A program made the position numbers and the translations under genes. A model generated the notes under the pieces. The model saw only the letters and a program-made list of their open reading frames with translations, did no database searches and was not told the DNA's origin. Below, piece after piece: positions 33,245 through 43,736 of a stretch of 64,000 nucleotides of DNA; the first letter of the stretch is position 1; every line of letters begins with the position of its first letter. This stretch comes from Bursaphelenchus xylophilus. Lineage: Eukaryota; Nematoda; Chromadorea; Rhabditida; Aphelenchoididae. Location: assembly GCA_904066235.2 (NCBI GenBank), contig CAJFCV020000002.1, forward strand, positions 186,001 to 250,000, in the 5' to 3' direction.

Positions 33245-34846
33245 AATAAGTTAGTCTGGAAAGGAATGGGAATTTATTGGCCACGAAAAGCAGGAGGATA
33301 AAAAATTTCAAATGGAGAATTCATGATTTTTTTGAAACTCCTGAAAACTTCAAAATATGATACAAATGTCGGACATTTTAGTTCTCCAGGCGCGGCTAAG
33401 ACGTTCAATGGTCTTCTCTTTCGAGACAACACGTAGAATGAGGGGAGTAGGAGCGCTTTTGAGAAAACCTTTCAACCTTTTTTTTATGCAATGGGATAAA
33501 TTTTCGTACAAACATTTTTGCGCCATGTTTCAAACAGACCCCAAAACTTATCAGTCCAAAACATACCCCAAGGTTCATCAATCTTTTGGCTGGAAATCTT
33601 AACAGGCGCGAGCTATGACTTTTTCATGTCTCGAGAAGTTCTGTCCCAAGCTTGAGCCAAACTCGATTATACTTTGATCAAAATCGAAGCACCATATTTT
33701 AGCAACTTCTCTGCGAACGTAAAAGAGACTCAAAAATTTCATTTTTCCCTAGAAATCCCAAAAAAAAAACGCGTTAATCAAAACAACGGAGGGAAGAACG
33801 AATTAAAATTCGGAATAACAAAAGGTACATTATAATGGGCTGTTCGGAATTCCCCTTCTTCCATCTGTTTTTAATGCGATTTTCTCCTTTTTTTCTTCAA
33901 ACCACCGAGTTTATTCAAGCCCTCCGGCAGAACGCCTGTTGAATCAAGGAGAATGTGTCGTTATGTATGAGTGATGGGAAAAGGTATGAATAAATCAAAA
34001 AACTTTTTAAGAGAGTGACAGTGACGTAAGCAGAGGGTAATTCAGGGGAATTCTAGGGCTACTGGGATCAAATTTCATCTAGACATGAACAAGAAGAGCG
34101 AACGGTTAGCGGGCGTTCTAGGTGATGCAGAATGGAAAGTTTTGGCTTGTCTTGTGCAGACGGCGCTAAGTAGGCAAAATTTTTAGGTTATTTTGGATTT
34201 TAAAATGTGAAGTAAAGGGAATAAGGCACACAATTTTCCAACAGTATCGAGAAAAATGTAGCTCAAGCAGTAATCGAAGGCTATATCATATCTTCACTCT
34301 CTAGGCATGTCTTAGTTTTTCATAGAATAAAACTGCACCAACGCAATATCCGATTCTTTCAACAAAAGAATTCTATTTTGGAATATACGATATACGTAGA
34401 GCACTTCCCAATATTTTCCCTAAAAATATAATACTTGAACGGCCAGCTCCAACTGAACCCATAACCTATTCCTCTTTCCCCTCTTCCAGCCAGCCTCAAT
34501 AGAACCGTGGACCTTCCAATAAAAATAATTTTTATGTGTCCTTTTATCTGTTGGCCTTATGTACATACCTGAACCGGATGTACGCCTTTCATGCAACCAT
34601 TCGAAACATTCTTCGTGGATGAATTGCAAACTTCATGTTCTAGAAGATTTTTGGGGACTGCAAAGAAGTCGAAAAATGATCCGTTAAAAGGAGTCTAAAG
34701 AAGCATGGTCTAAAAAAAGAAATGTTGGGTTTGTTATGTCTGACCGTGTGAAACTGCGTTTAGAGAGTTCAGAAGTGGGGTTGAACGAAAAGATTTGATT
34801 TCACAGTAGCCTATGGGGCAAAAAATAGAAAGCAGCCTATTACTTA
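33245..34846. other. Gap upstream of the myosin light chain
   Basis: About 1.6 kb with no recognisable gene. The proximal part should contain the light-chain promoter; no clear TATA box seen. Confidence 0.35.
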
Positions 34847-35295
34847 CAGGGGAAGTACCCCAAGTGCGACGCTCAGATTTTGATGAAACTTGGCACAAAT
34901 TTAGAATAATTTTTTCTAAAATATATGCGAAGATCCTAGCTTGCGCTTTGCAGAAATAACCGAGATTTTTAGATCGAAAGTCGGCGAAAATTTAGGACTT
35001 TTTGCCAAATTTCGGCACGAAAAGTTTCATACCTATTTCTACCGTAAAGGATAATTTTTCTACAAAAAATCAAATTTTTCCGCACGAAACTGCCAAAGTT
35101 ACGGCCAAAAAACGTTTTTCTCTATGACCGCTCTCCGCGTTTCGCGTACTCTCTCGGCGACAAAAACAGTTCCATATCTCGGTGGCGCTTGCAAAGCGCG
35201 AGCTAAAACTTTCAGGAATCGATATTTAGTTTATGCCCGACGCATGTGCAAAATTTAAAGAAAATCTGAGCGTCGCACTTGGGGTACTTCCCTTG
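34847..35295. mobile_element. MITE family 1, copy 7
   Basis: 449 bp; left end CAGGGGAAGTACCCC, right end with one changed base (CCCTTG). Flanks TTA and TGA. It lies about 90 bp beyond the stop of the saposin-like gene. Confidence 0.82.
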
Positions 35296-35382
35296 TGAAT
35301 TGAAACCCGCAGATTTAAACACTACTTGAGGCTACATTTTGATGACCATATTTATTTCTGTTATCGGAAAAAAGAAGAATTA

Positions 35383-35880
35383 TTACGGTTTACTCGAAAT
35401 CTCATTTTTCGTATCGTTGTCTGCAGCAACAGTAGAGTCTTTCTGTGGAACGCGCGGAATCACTTCCGGAAATTTACAGCGGAAAAACACTTGGCAATGC
35501 TTCTTTGGTTTCACTCCCTGGTCAACAGTCCTAACGTAGTTGTAGATATTAGGGATGTTGGTCTTTACAAAAACACACACATTGTAAATGGCAGGAGTTT
35601 TGAGGTTGAACTGAAGGATGTTGCAGGCGAACTAAAAACGAAAGAATATTATATTAATGTAACTATTTAGGAGATTATAAAAAAATAACAACTAAACTTG
35701 TGGAATATTTACCTCAGTATTCTTGGAGAAATTTGTCTGTTCCACATTCTGATGGCTGTTCAGATCATCGAGAAGCTCGAACAGTTCCAAGCAGGCAGCA
35801 CATTTGTCATCATTGGCGTCTGATCTAACTTTTGTCAGCAAAAACAAAGCGATCACCGTCAGTGGGACAAAAGACTGCAT
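35383..35880 (-). CDS. Saposin B-like secreted protein
   Basis: Two exons (35880-35713, 35631-35383) give 138 residues. A signal peptide (MQSFVPLTVIALFLLTKVRS) is followed by six Cys in saposin order: CAAC near the start, then FAC, NVC, and HCQVFFRC, the last pair five residues apart as in SapB domains. Nematode members (caenopores) bind or permeate membranes in the gut; that role is an inference. A 30-residue charged tail after the last Cys is unusual for a single SapB domain. The third-to-fourth Cys spacing is longer than typical. The upstream in-frame Met at 35955 is rejected because the TATA box lies within that stretch. Confidence 0.6.
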
Positions 35881-35935
35881 GTTCGAATGGGCAGAGAGGT
35901 TCACTTTGCATACAAATGTTTGCCGTAAATCTGCC

Positions 35936-35943
35936 TTTATATA
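35936..35943 (-). promoter_or_regulatory. TATA box of the saposin-like gene
   Basis: TATATAAA on the minus strand, about 56-63 bp upstream of the ATG at 35880. Confidence 0.6.
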
Positions 35944-36204
35944 CTTTCTTTCCACGACAGAAATAATTTGATTTTCAGCGTAAAATCAAAAATATTGTTG
36001 ATTATGCAAACGATGAATGCGCAACTTTTGTAACGCATCAGCAGAAATTGTGTATTCTAGAGTATCGAACGACGATCCACATCTTGCACGTATTCGATGG
36101 GACTTTAAGACATCATAAGTTGTTGCGTTGATCAAGCCATACGCCCACCAAATTGGTCCGACAAAAAAACGCACAGACCGTTTTTTGGCCTTGTGTCGTG
36201 ACCT

Positions 36205-36600
36205 CTGATGACGCCTTTTTTGTGATGCACAAAAAAGGAATAAGTATGATTCCTACGTAAAATAAAGAATGATCATTTATCTTTGAAGCAAAAGGATCCT
36301 TTTTGTCCTTTGGATCACTTTTAATTGGCGAACTTACGACATTTCCGAGGTGTTTCCGAATAGTGTATAGGCCGAATTCCATGTATTAGCAAGCGCTCTT
36401 CGAGGAAACTTTGGCAAATTTTTTAGCGTAAAGAAAATTGCAAGGCGTCGAATTCAACTTTAACCTTCGCTTTCCCTATGTAAGCCCGCAGCATATCCAA
36501 AAAATTGCATATTACCTTGCTTTCCATTCTAATACTTGCCAAAAATACCTGCAAAACGCTTCTAATTCCAAGATTTTCTTCCATCTCTCGAACTTGTCGC
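36205..36600 (-). pseudogene. Truncated 5' copy of the small heat-shock gene
   Basis: This ~400-bp block is nearly the same as 39343-39745. It carries the first exon (ATG 36382, MEFGLYTIRKHLGNVV) and upstream DNA. The donor after ..KDK has changed from GT to GA (AAGGATCC versus GAAGGTTCC). Homology stops just past GATGACGCC, before any alpha-crystallin sequence. It is therefore a broken, partial duplicate. Confidence 0.65.
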
Positions 36601-37050
36601 CGCCTACTACTACTAGTCGCGCCATAAAGTCCGTAGAATTTTTTTCGCCGACGTCGCGGGTGCAATCGCCGAAAAGTGCATGTCGCTAGTGCAAAAACGG
36701 GGAATCGCCGCGGTGCGTGCGAAAAAAGGGTTGAATGCACTGTGCAAATTCTACGGACTTTATGTCGCGCCTATTATAAGCCGCCAGGAAATGTCGGTTG
36801 ATATCTAAAACTTACAACGCAAATGTCGGCTACCCGCAATAGCCACTTTTACCCTTCACGAAGGGCCGTCCAAAAAATTCACATCGAAAACACGCTCAAC
36901 ACAAGAAACATGTGTATGGTACCAACAAAGAATTAGGTGGGCGGCAGTTATCTTAACTTTTCAATAACAAAAGACGACTCTAGGAGTGGCACACCCCGCA
37001 TTCAAGCCAAAGTTTAATTTAAAAAAACTGCCCAACAAGATCATAAATTG

Positions 37051-37060
37051 CTTTATCAGT
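37051..37060 (+). promoter_or_regulatory. Intestinal GATA (ELT-2-type) site
   Basis: CTTTATCAGT, the reverse complement of ACTGATAAAG, which is the extended site bound by intestinal GATA factors in C. elegans. It lies 51-60 bp upstream of the pepsin-like ATG and 13 bp before its TATA box. Confidence 0.6.
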
Positions 37061-37072
37061 TGTGACACACGC

Positions 37073-37079
37073 TATAAAG
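37073..37079 (+). promoter_or_regulatory. TATA box of the pepsin-like gene
   Basis: TATAAAG, 32-38 bp upstream of the ATG at 37111. Confidence 0.65.
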
Positions 37080-37110
37080 ACAGCTTTTGTGGAAGGTTTT
37101 CATTATACCA

Positions 37111-38443
37111 ATGAAGTCGATTTGCTTGTCGCTGTTGCTTGCCGCAGCCGTCAGCTCAATTGAAATCCCCATCCAAAGGAGGGTCGTGGCCAGCACTCTC
37201 AGTTCGGGAATTCCAATTGATGTTGATACGGCCTCCAAGGCATACGTTGGAGTTATTTCGTTGGGAAGTCCGGGTCAAGATTTCAATGTGGCCTTTGATC
37301 TGAATACGCCGGCTTTGTGGGTGCCCGACTCGGCGTGCTCTTGCGGCGACCCATGCAAAAATGGTAAGGGTTGAACACTGTGTGCGGACTAAGGTATATA
37401 ACGTTTGAATGCTTTAATCCAGAAGGCAAAGAAACCATCTTTTTCTAGAGAAACTTTGCCCTCAGCTTTGTGCTGCCCACTGCTGCACCAAGAGCTTCCT
37501 TGGCGACGAGAAGAGTGGCTCGTGCACGAACAAAAACGTTTTTGACACACAGAAGTCTCGATCATACGTTGGAGGTAAGCGTGTTGTAATGCTCTCTACT
37601 TGTTTCCCCGCCTACACATGAAATCTATAATTTGACTCTTCAGGCAACGCGAACGTCGACCTCAAATTCCTGGGAGGCACGGTGAAGGCCGCTACTGGCT
37701 ACGACACCCTCAGGCTTGGACCTCATTATCGGCCAGGCCTCACCGCCAACAACATTCAATTCGGACGTGTGAAGGACTTCAACCAAGACTACGAACTTGT
37801 CAACTACGATGGAGTTTTCGGGCTTGGTTTCGGTGAAGTTAACGGAATCTCCTCTCCCATCAAACAACTGGCTTCCCATGGAGTCATTCCTTCGGCTCTC
37901 CTCACCGCCTACATTTACAACGAAGGCCATCAAAACACTGTTGATGGTGTTCTGACTATTGGCCAGGTTGACAGAAGACGCTGCGAAAATGCTAAGGTCT
38001 TTGCCGAGACCGTCCGTACCGCCGATGCATGGGTGTTCAGCTCTCCGTCCTTCAACCTCACCACCACTTATGGGACAACCAACGGAAGTTGGATGGGAGT
38101 TCTCGACTTCAGCACGGATTATATCCAAGTTCCTCAGACTGCTCTCAAACTCATTCAAAATTACCTGAGTGGCTCCATTGACGAGGACGGTCGTATCATC
38201 TTTCAGTGCGTTAGGTCTTTCCCTCTGTACTTCAACATTGGCGGCCAACCGTTGATATTGAACACTAAGCTGTTCTCCGAACGTTATGCTGGAACATTGT
38301 GTCGGCTCAAAATCCGAGCAACAGCTCCCTCAGACAAGTACGCCTTTCGGTATGGTTGGCCAATCTTGCAAAACTATTGTGTCGTTCTTGATTTTAACGG
38401 CCGGCTTGCATTTACTCTTAAGCGTGTCAAATTTACCGAATAA
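37111..38443 (+). CDS. Pepsin-family (A1) protein with degenerate active sites
   Basis: Three exons (37111-37363, 37449-37574, 37644-38443) give 392 residues, normal for an A1 zymogen. A signal peptide (MKSICLSLLLAAAVSS) is followed by a short pro-region and AYVGVISLGSPGQDFNVAFD, the usual pepsin start. The first catalytic motif D-T-G-S reads D-L-N-T (FDLNTPALWVP), and the second D-T-G-T-S reads D-F-S-T-D (VLDFSTDYIQVP). Both Asp remain, but the Thr-Gly pairs essential for the active-site loops are lost, so proteolysis is unlikely. The Cys-rich insert SACSCGDPC..LCPQLCAAHCC is extra. YDGVFGLGF is conserved. AATAAA (38439-38444) overlaps the stop. Confidence 0.88.
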
Positions 38444-38465
38444 ACCGAGCGTAAATCGCACAGCG

Positions 38466-38821
38466 TTAACCGCAGAAGATACACAACTTGGGTTGACTGT
38501 GATTTTGGAGAAGGCGAATTGGCCTCATCAGCCAACAAGTCCTCGGATAGTAATCCGAATCCCAATCAGCAGAGTTGGAGAGATCAGTCGAGCGATCGGG
38601 CTCGCTGTCGACAGCAAGGTCACCAACAGAGTCATTCCGTTGTTCTGCAAAAATGATGCAAATCAGAACAAAATTTTCTTTGTTGTTGAGCCAAATCGGA
38701 GGAAATGATGACAATGCGGTTTACTCTCTTCCAGAAGGCCAAGGTCCAATGAAGGATCGGAATCAGTCCCCGGATTCAAAAGGAAGAGAGTTCCAGCACC
38801 TGACCCGCATCCCACCACCAT
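38466..38821 (-). CDS. Possible small acidic protein (91 aa)
   Basis: Two exons (38821-38725, 38644-38466) join in phase 1 across an 80-bp GT-AG intron ending TTTTTGCAG. The product begins MVVGCGSGAGTLFLLNPGTD, continues through Asp/Ser-rich sequence (DLSNSADWDSDYYP) and ends in CIFCG. TATAAAT lies at 38868-38874, about 50 bp upstream. It converges on the pepsin-like gene, with only 22 bp between the two stop codons. No family recognised, so the call rests on splice and promoter context only. Confidence 0.35.
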
Positions 38822-38911
38822 GTCAGAAGAAAAAGAGCCACGGCAACGAAAAAACTTGTCCCGTCACATTTATAAACCTACCCAGGTTTCTAAAGCTGAT
38901 AAATCGGAGAT

Positions 38912-39519
38912 TTACTTGGCTTTTCCGCCCTCCACAGCATCCTGTTTCTTCGTCTGGATGGGGATATTGGTGCTCTTCTTCTCCTCGATGGCAGCCACTT
39001 TCGGGACGTTGACACTCAACTTGCCCTGTTCATCCAATTCGCACTTGATCTCCTCCATCTTGACGTGCTTGGGAAGACGGACAACTCTCTGGAATTGACA
39101 ATGTATGTGCAAAATTTCATAAAAATCGACCCATGGATATTGATGAGCAGAAATTTCGCGAAACATTTAAGAAAATTTTTGATGACAAGATTCTTTGTTT
39201 ATGACTAATCGAACCTATGACGAGGATTATGACATAAACTCCTTTTGCGGTTACAGTTAAGGCTTTAGGCTCGGGCTTTATAAAGGCGATATGGAGGTAA
39301 TCGTCTTCTCCATCAGTCATATTTTCCCCGTTTTCGCCTCCTGATGACGCCTTTTTTGTGATGCACAACAAAGGAATAAGTATGATTCCTACGTAAAATA
39401 AAGAATGATCATTTATCTTTGAAGCAAAAGGAACCTTCTTTGTCCTTTGCATCACTTTTAATTGGCGAAATTACGACATTTCCGAGGTGTTTCCGAATAG
39501 TGTATAGGCCAAATTCCAT
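38912..39519 (-). CDS. Small heat-shock protein (alpha-crystallin family)
   Basis: Exon 1 is 39519-39435 (MEFGLYTIRKHLGNVV...). A 46-bp intron leads to an exon from 39388 encoding GEDDYLHIAFIKPEPKALTV, the first strands of an alpha-crystallin domain. The final part, about 39088-38912, encodes RVVRLPKHVKMEE, a LxxxGxLxVxxPK-like stretch and the NIPIQ (IxI) tail motif. These proteins are ATP-independent chaperones. The junction between the two halves is not resolved: no GT donor joins them in frame, so a GC donor, an extra small exon or a frame-disrupting mutation may be involved. An N-terminal hydrophobic stretch (IILIPLLCIT) is unusual. Confidence 0.6.
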
Positions 39520-39745
39520 GTAAATATTTAGTATTAGCAAGTGCTTTTTGAGGAAACTTGGCCATCTTTTTTTAGCGTAAAGAAGATTGCAAGGCGTTGA
39601 ATTCAACTTCAACCTTCTTTTTTCCTATGTAAGCCCACCCCACCAAGAAATTGCTTATTATCTTGCTTTCCATTTTAATACTTGCCAAGAATACCCGCAA
39701 AACGCTTTTAATTCCAAGATTTTCTTCCATCTCTCGAACTTTTGA
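39343..39745. repeat. Duplicated block, partner of 36205-36600
   Basis: Direct copy with over 90% identity by eye, covering exon 1, intron 1 and 5' flank of the small heat-shock gene. The partner lies 3.1 kb away in the same orientation. Confidence 0.75.
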
Positions 39746-40760
39746 TCTCCTTGCTGATTACACTGTCGGTTCTTATCGGCTTACGTCAACGTCTTGATTT
39801 TTTGGTCACAAAATTTGTTTTCCAAAGTGAAGGAATCTTGGAAATTTCCTCATCAGACAACGGAGGATAGTTTATGAGATTGAACTTTGATTAGTGAAAA
39901 TGTGTAAAAATCAATGTAATTTTTTGGACTAATAAAGGCTGTTAGCACAGAAAAGATATAAAAGGAGGGCAAAGCCATCAAACCCATACAAAAACGATAA
40001 TATTTGCAAGAAAAAACTGCTAAACGCCAGAGGAAAACCTTAGCGGAATCGCCAACTAATTTCCTTCAATAAAACTCAAAAAAAAGCTCCATATTTCTGT
40101 ATACCACCAGTTTGACAGCAGATCACCAAAGCCAATAAGTGAACATTTTGCCTGGCCTTGAGTTCCAGCCCTTCTACAGGAACAGAAAGGAAAACACATC
40201 CTCCTACAGTAGCCACCATGCAAACCGCCTGATACAAATAAATTATCATCATGCTCTTATTCTTATAGTGCTGGGTTTAATCTGCACATTTTCACACAAA
40301 GTATAACACTAAACCAACAACCAAACTCTATCTATTTACCAAACACGGAAATTCTGCGATGACAAAGTCCCGTACAACAAACCTAATTTTTGTTTGTCTA
40401 TCTATACTAGTTTATTGAGCAGAGGTTTGCACATATCTATACTATATATATATCCTATCCTGCAACGCATTGTAAAAAAATCTAACAGTATACTGTTATA
40501 GCACAGAACCGCACCCACATACAACGGGGTGATACGATAAAGTTATCAGGATGCTCTCATTCTTGTAGTGCCAATCCTATGTTGCACACCGTCTCATAAA
40601 ACATAATACCAAAAAAATTGTGATTTCCGATACGAAAAAACACGGACTTTTCCGAATCTTTCACAAAACGCCAACCATAAGTCTGTGATTTCATTTGTCT
40701 CTATCGGTTTCAATTACAAATCCGAACCAAAACTCGAGAAGCCGCTAGAATGTACAATTT
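39746..40760. other. Gap before the GM2A-like cluster
   Basis: About 1 kb of AT-rich DNA, no gene seen. Two short passages (about 40240-40300 and 40530-40600) resemble each other (ATCA..ATGCTC..ATTCTT.TAGTGC) and may be an old local duplication. Confidence 0.4.
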
Positions 40761-40800
40761 TTATCTAAGCGTGGGCAGGATGATACTGGAAAGTCGGGAG

Positions 40801-40809
40801 TATATTAGG
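40801..40809 (+). promoter_or_regulatory. Shared core promoter motif, GM2A-like gene 1
   Basis: GAGTATATTAGG spans this site and recurs 40-50 bp upstream of all three paralogs (also 42161 and 43699). An AGATAA site (inverse, 40761-40766) precedes it. Confidence 0.55.
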
Positions 40810-40848
40810 GCAGATATTTTTGGCTGAAACTCAACTAAACTTTTAATC

Positions 40849-41679
40849 ATGACATTCAAAGCTCTAATGTTTTCCTTGGCTTGTCTGGCCGTTGCTTTGG
40901 CCGAGTGTATTGATACAAAGACAAATGTGATCAATGTTGAGGATGGAAGTAAGTTTCATGTATCCATTGGAAATACTGTTTAAAAAATCATGGTTACATC
41001 TGTTACCACACATGGACCAAAAATATACAAAAGTTTTTTTGAATCTTCCGTAAAATATAATGTTTAATAACGTTGTTCAGGGCCCGCTCTTCCCATTCAC
41101 ACTGTAGGCGGCTCATTTGGAGCCTACTCCGTCAAGCAGGAGCCCAGTTGCCACGAGCAGAAAGTCACTGTGCCATCATTCAAATTCCCCGGCTCTATTA
41201 AGCTTTTGAGCGGATCGATCACCGTTTCAAAGCCGTTGAAGCTGGTTGGACAGACCAAACTGCTTTTGACGGTGCAAAAAAGATCCGCCTTGGTTGGCAT
41301 TATCTGCCAAGACGGAGTGTCAAGATATGCCGGTCTGGACAACAAGTATTGGTACGTTTTAAAGTATATACATATATAATATTACACGCGGGAAATTATG
41401 ATTATGGCCTTTACTTTCAGCCAACCAGATGTTTGCAAAGAACCCACGAAGTTCTGCAAACTCCTTGAAAACCCCGGTACCTATGATTTCGACACTCTTC
41501 GTGAGGCTATTGGCAAAAATGGATCTCTGCCTCTCCCGCCGGCACCTCTGCTTCTCAAGCGCGTCCTAACAGGAGAGTGGAGACTCGACGGAAAATTCGT
41601 TGTTGGAGATGAAGTTGTTGGGCATTTGAAAGTCGCAACTACCGCCGGTTGGATTTATTTCGAAGAGGGAAAAATCTAA
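40849..41679 (+). CDS. GM2-activator/ML-like secreted lipid-binding protein 1
   Basis: Three exons (40849-40948, 41081-41351, 41421-41679), intron phases 1 and 2, 209 residues. The signal peptide ends near LAVALA. Family signs: a Cys-containing beta-strand region (VTVPSFKFPGSI, LLLTVQKRSALVGIICQ), KYC and VC, a GTYDFD strand, SLPLPPAP before a Lys-Arg, and the closing strands GEWRLDGKFVVGDEVVGHLK. This order follows GM2 activator (GTYSLP...LPSWLTTGNYRIE...CIKI). Such proteins carry lipids in lysosomes or extracellularly. It is the most diverged of three tandem paralogs. Confidence 0.72.
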
Positions 41680-42144
41680 ACATTCCTTGGTTGTGAAAAA
41701 GACAAATTTTGGAATTAAAGCTATGATCATTTAATTTTGCCGATAAAAATTTAGCTGAAGTCACCCAAATCGCATCTATAATATTTAGTACCTTAGAAGT
41801 TGCCATATGAGATAAGTGTCTGAAACTTTTACTATTGGTCTTTCTCAAGCGCGGCACGTAAAAGACGAGAGCCCAAAAAAGAATTGATGCTTGTGGCTAG
41901 CCGGAAGAATACATATACTATTATGTTGCGCTGGAAAAGCATCTTTTTCCGTTTAGAAAGTGCAGTTAGTTTCTTATCAAATTATAACAATGAATGCCTA
42001 GTTATCACAAGTTTCGGTCACAAAGGTTATGACGAGGAATTCCAAGCTCGTATTATTTTTTTGGATCGCTAACGCCCTAGCCACAAGTCAGTCCTCTGGT
42101 CTCCAACAACGTGTTCATTCGACAAGCTCATTATGACAATAGGA

Positions 42145-42153
42145 ACTGATAAG
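42145..42153 (+). promoter_or_regulatory. GATA site upstream of GM2A-like gene 2
   Basis: ACTGATAAG, the intestinal GATA consensus, 8 bp before the shared TATATTAGG motif (42161-42169) and 47 bp before the ATG. Confidence 0.6.
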
Positions 42154-42199
42154 CGGCGAGTATATTAGGCATGGAGCTTGTACTGGGACCAAAGCAAAC

Positions 42200-43002
42200 A
42201 TGATTGTGAGGACCCTGCTGCTGTCTGTGGTTTGTTTGGCCGTTGCTTCGGACGATTGCGTGGATAAACAGACAAATGTCATCAATGTCATTGATGGAAG
42301 TAAGTGCCAAATGTTAAAGCCACTATAAGTCATCATTATCTGCAATTTGATTCTTAATTATATACTATTTTAGCCGATGGACTCCCAATAACCACTAAAG
42401 ATGGTGCTGCCAACACCTATGATTCGAAGAGTCAAGCCAGCTGTCATGGAAACGCGCCTGACATAAAATTCCCTGGATCTGTGACGGTGTCGAGCGGATT
42501 GATCAAGGTTTCGCAGCCTTTGAAGCTGGTTGGGAACAGTAGAGTCTTGCTGACATTGAAGAAGAACTCAAAAATGATTGGGACCGTCTGTCAAAACGGA
42601 AAGTCCAAACACTTTGGAATCCCGAGCAAGTACTGGTAGGTTTAATTTAAATAGCTGGCTTTGGCAGAAAAGTCAGCTCTTACACTTACTCTTCAATCTT
42701 AATAGAAGCTCTTCCGCCCTTTGGGAGCTCTTATCCTTTACATCTTCAGCCAACCCGACCCCTGCAAGCACGCAGCCAGCCTCTGCACTCTCCTCGAAAC
42801 GCCCGGAACCTACGATCTGGCTCAAGTCGAGGAAACGGTCGGAGTCAACGGAACCTTCGTTCTCCCGCAACTGCCTTCAATCCTCAAAGGCGTCATTAAA
42901 GGCGAATGGAAGGTGGAGGGGAAACTTGTTGTGAACAACGAAGTCGTGGCGCACCTCAAAATCCCCTCCGGAGACGGCTGGATTTATTTGGAGGCTGAAT
43001 AA
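42200..43002 (+). CDS. GM2-activator/ML-like secreted lipid-binding protein 2
   Basis: Three exons (42200-42299, 42374-42635, 42750-43002), phases 1 and 2 as in its paralogs, 204 residues. Signal peptide MIVRTLLLSVVCLAVAS. Shares SCHGN.PD.KFPGSV, SKPLKLV-type SQPLKLVGNSRVLLTLKKNS, TVCQNGKS, and GEWKVEGKLVVNNEVVAHLK with its neighbours. It is much closer to gene 3 than to gene 1, so the 2/3 duplication is younger. AATAAA at 43052-43057. Confidence 0.78.
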
Positions 43003-43163
43003 GGCTGATCTTTAGCTTTACAGGAATGTATAGAAATGCCTAATAAGTACAAATAAATTTTATGATTTTGACGGCGTTTTTCTGTGCACAGAAAGCATAA
43101 CCTGTTTGTCAACAAGTCATAACAAAAAAGGCGGAGTGGCCAAAAATTATTTTCTTGGAACTA

Positions 43164-43412
43164 CAGTGAAGGACCTGATCCAATTGCAAAAAAACGTCTT
43201 ATTTTACATCCCGGAAAGGACCAAAATGACTCCAAACCCTTTCCTTCTCTAAGCTAGAAAAACTCCGCTTTGAAAAGCGAGCCCTTTCCTTCAAGGCGGG
43301 CTCTTCAATGCGGGGGTTTTTAGCTCAGAGAAGGGAAGGGTTTGGAGACATTTTGGTCCCTTCCGGGATGCAAAAGGAGACGTTTTTTGCCATTGGATCC
43401 GGTCCTTCACTG
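43164..43412. mobile_element. MITE family 2, copy d (diverged)
   Basis: 249 bp, TA flanks, ends CAGTGAAGGACCTGATCC and GGATCCGGTCCTTCACTG. The interior differs from other copies but keeps the size and the central GAGCCC/GGGCTC stem. It lies between GM2A-like genes 2 and 3. Confidence 0.82.
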
Positions 43413-43681
43413 TATTTTAATATTTCTTTTGGCATTTGTGCAACTTTGTTTGAACGAAATGCAAGCGTGGGCGGGGGACATTTTTTGTTCTAAATATAAC
43501 AGGTTGAGTTGGCGTGCAGCGACGAGTCAATCCTTTAATTTTCCAGCAACTGTTCCGTTCTCCACCCCTTATCGTGTTAAAGAATGCAAAACTGCGCGCT
43601 TCCACTTTTTCCAGAGAGCAAAGAAACTCATTAAAACGGACGCTTTATCGCAGTTTGGCTAAGAGTATTATAACAATAAGC

Positions 43682-43707
43682 GCTGATAAGATGCCGAGTA
43701 TATTAGG
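43682..43707 (+). promoter_or_regulatory. GATA site plus core motif, GM2A-like gene 3
   Basis: GCTGATAAG (43682-43690) followed by GAGTATATTAGG ending at 43707, 30 bp before the ATG; the same arrangement as gene 2. Confidence 0.6.
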
Positions 43708-43736
43708 AACGGAGTTTTTGTCGGACTAAAACAAGA

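Noticed and set aside
34420..34629. 69-codon minus-strand frame with Trp and Arg residues
   Set aside because: A GTATGT donor lies inside it, but no partner exon was found; left uncalled.
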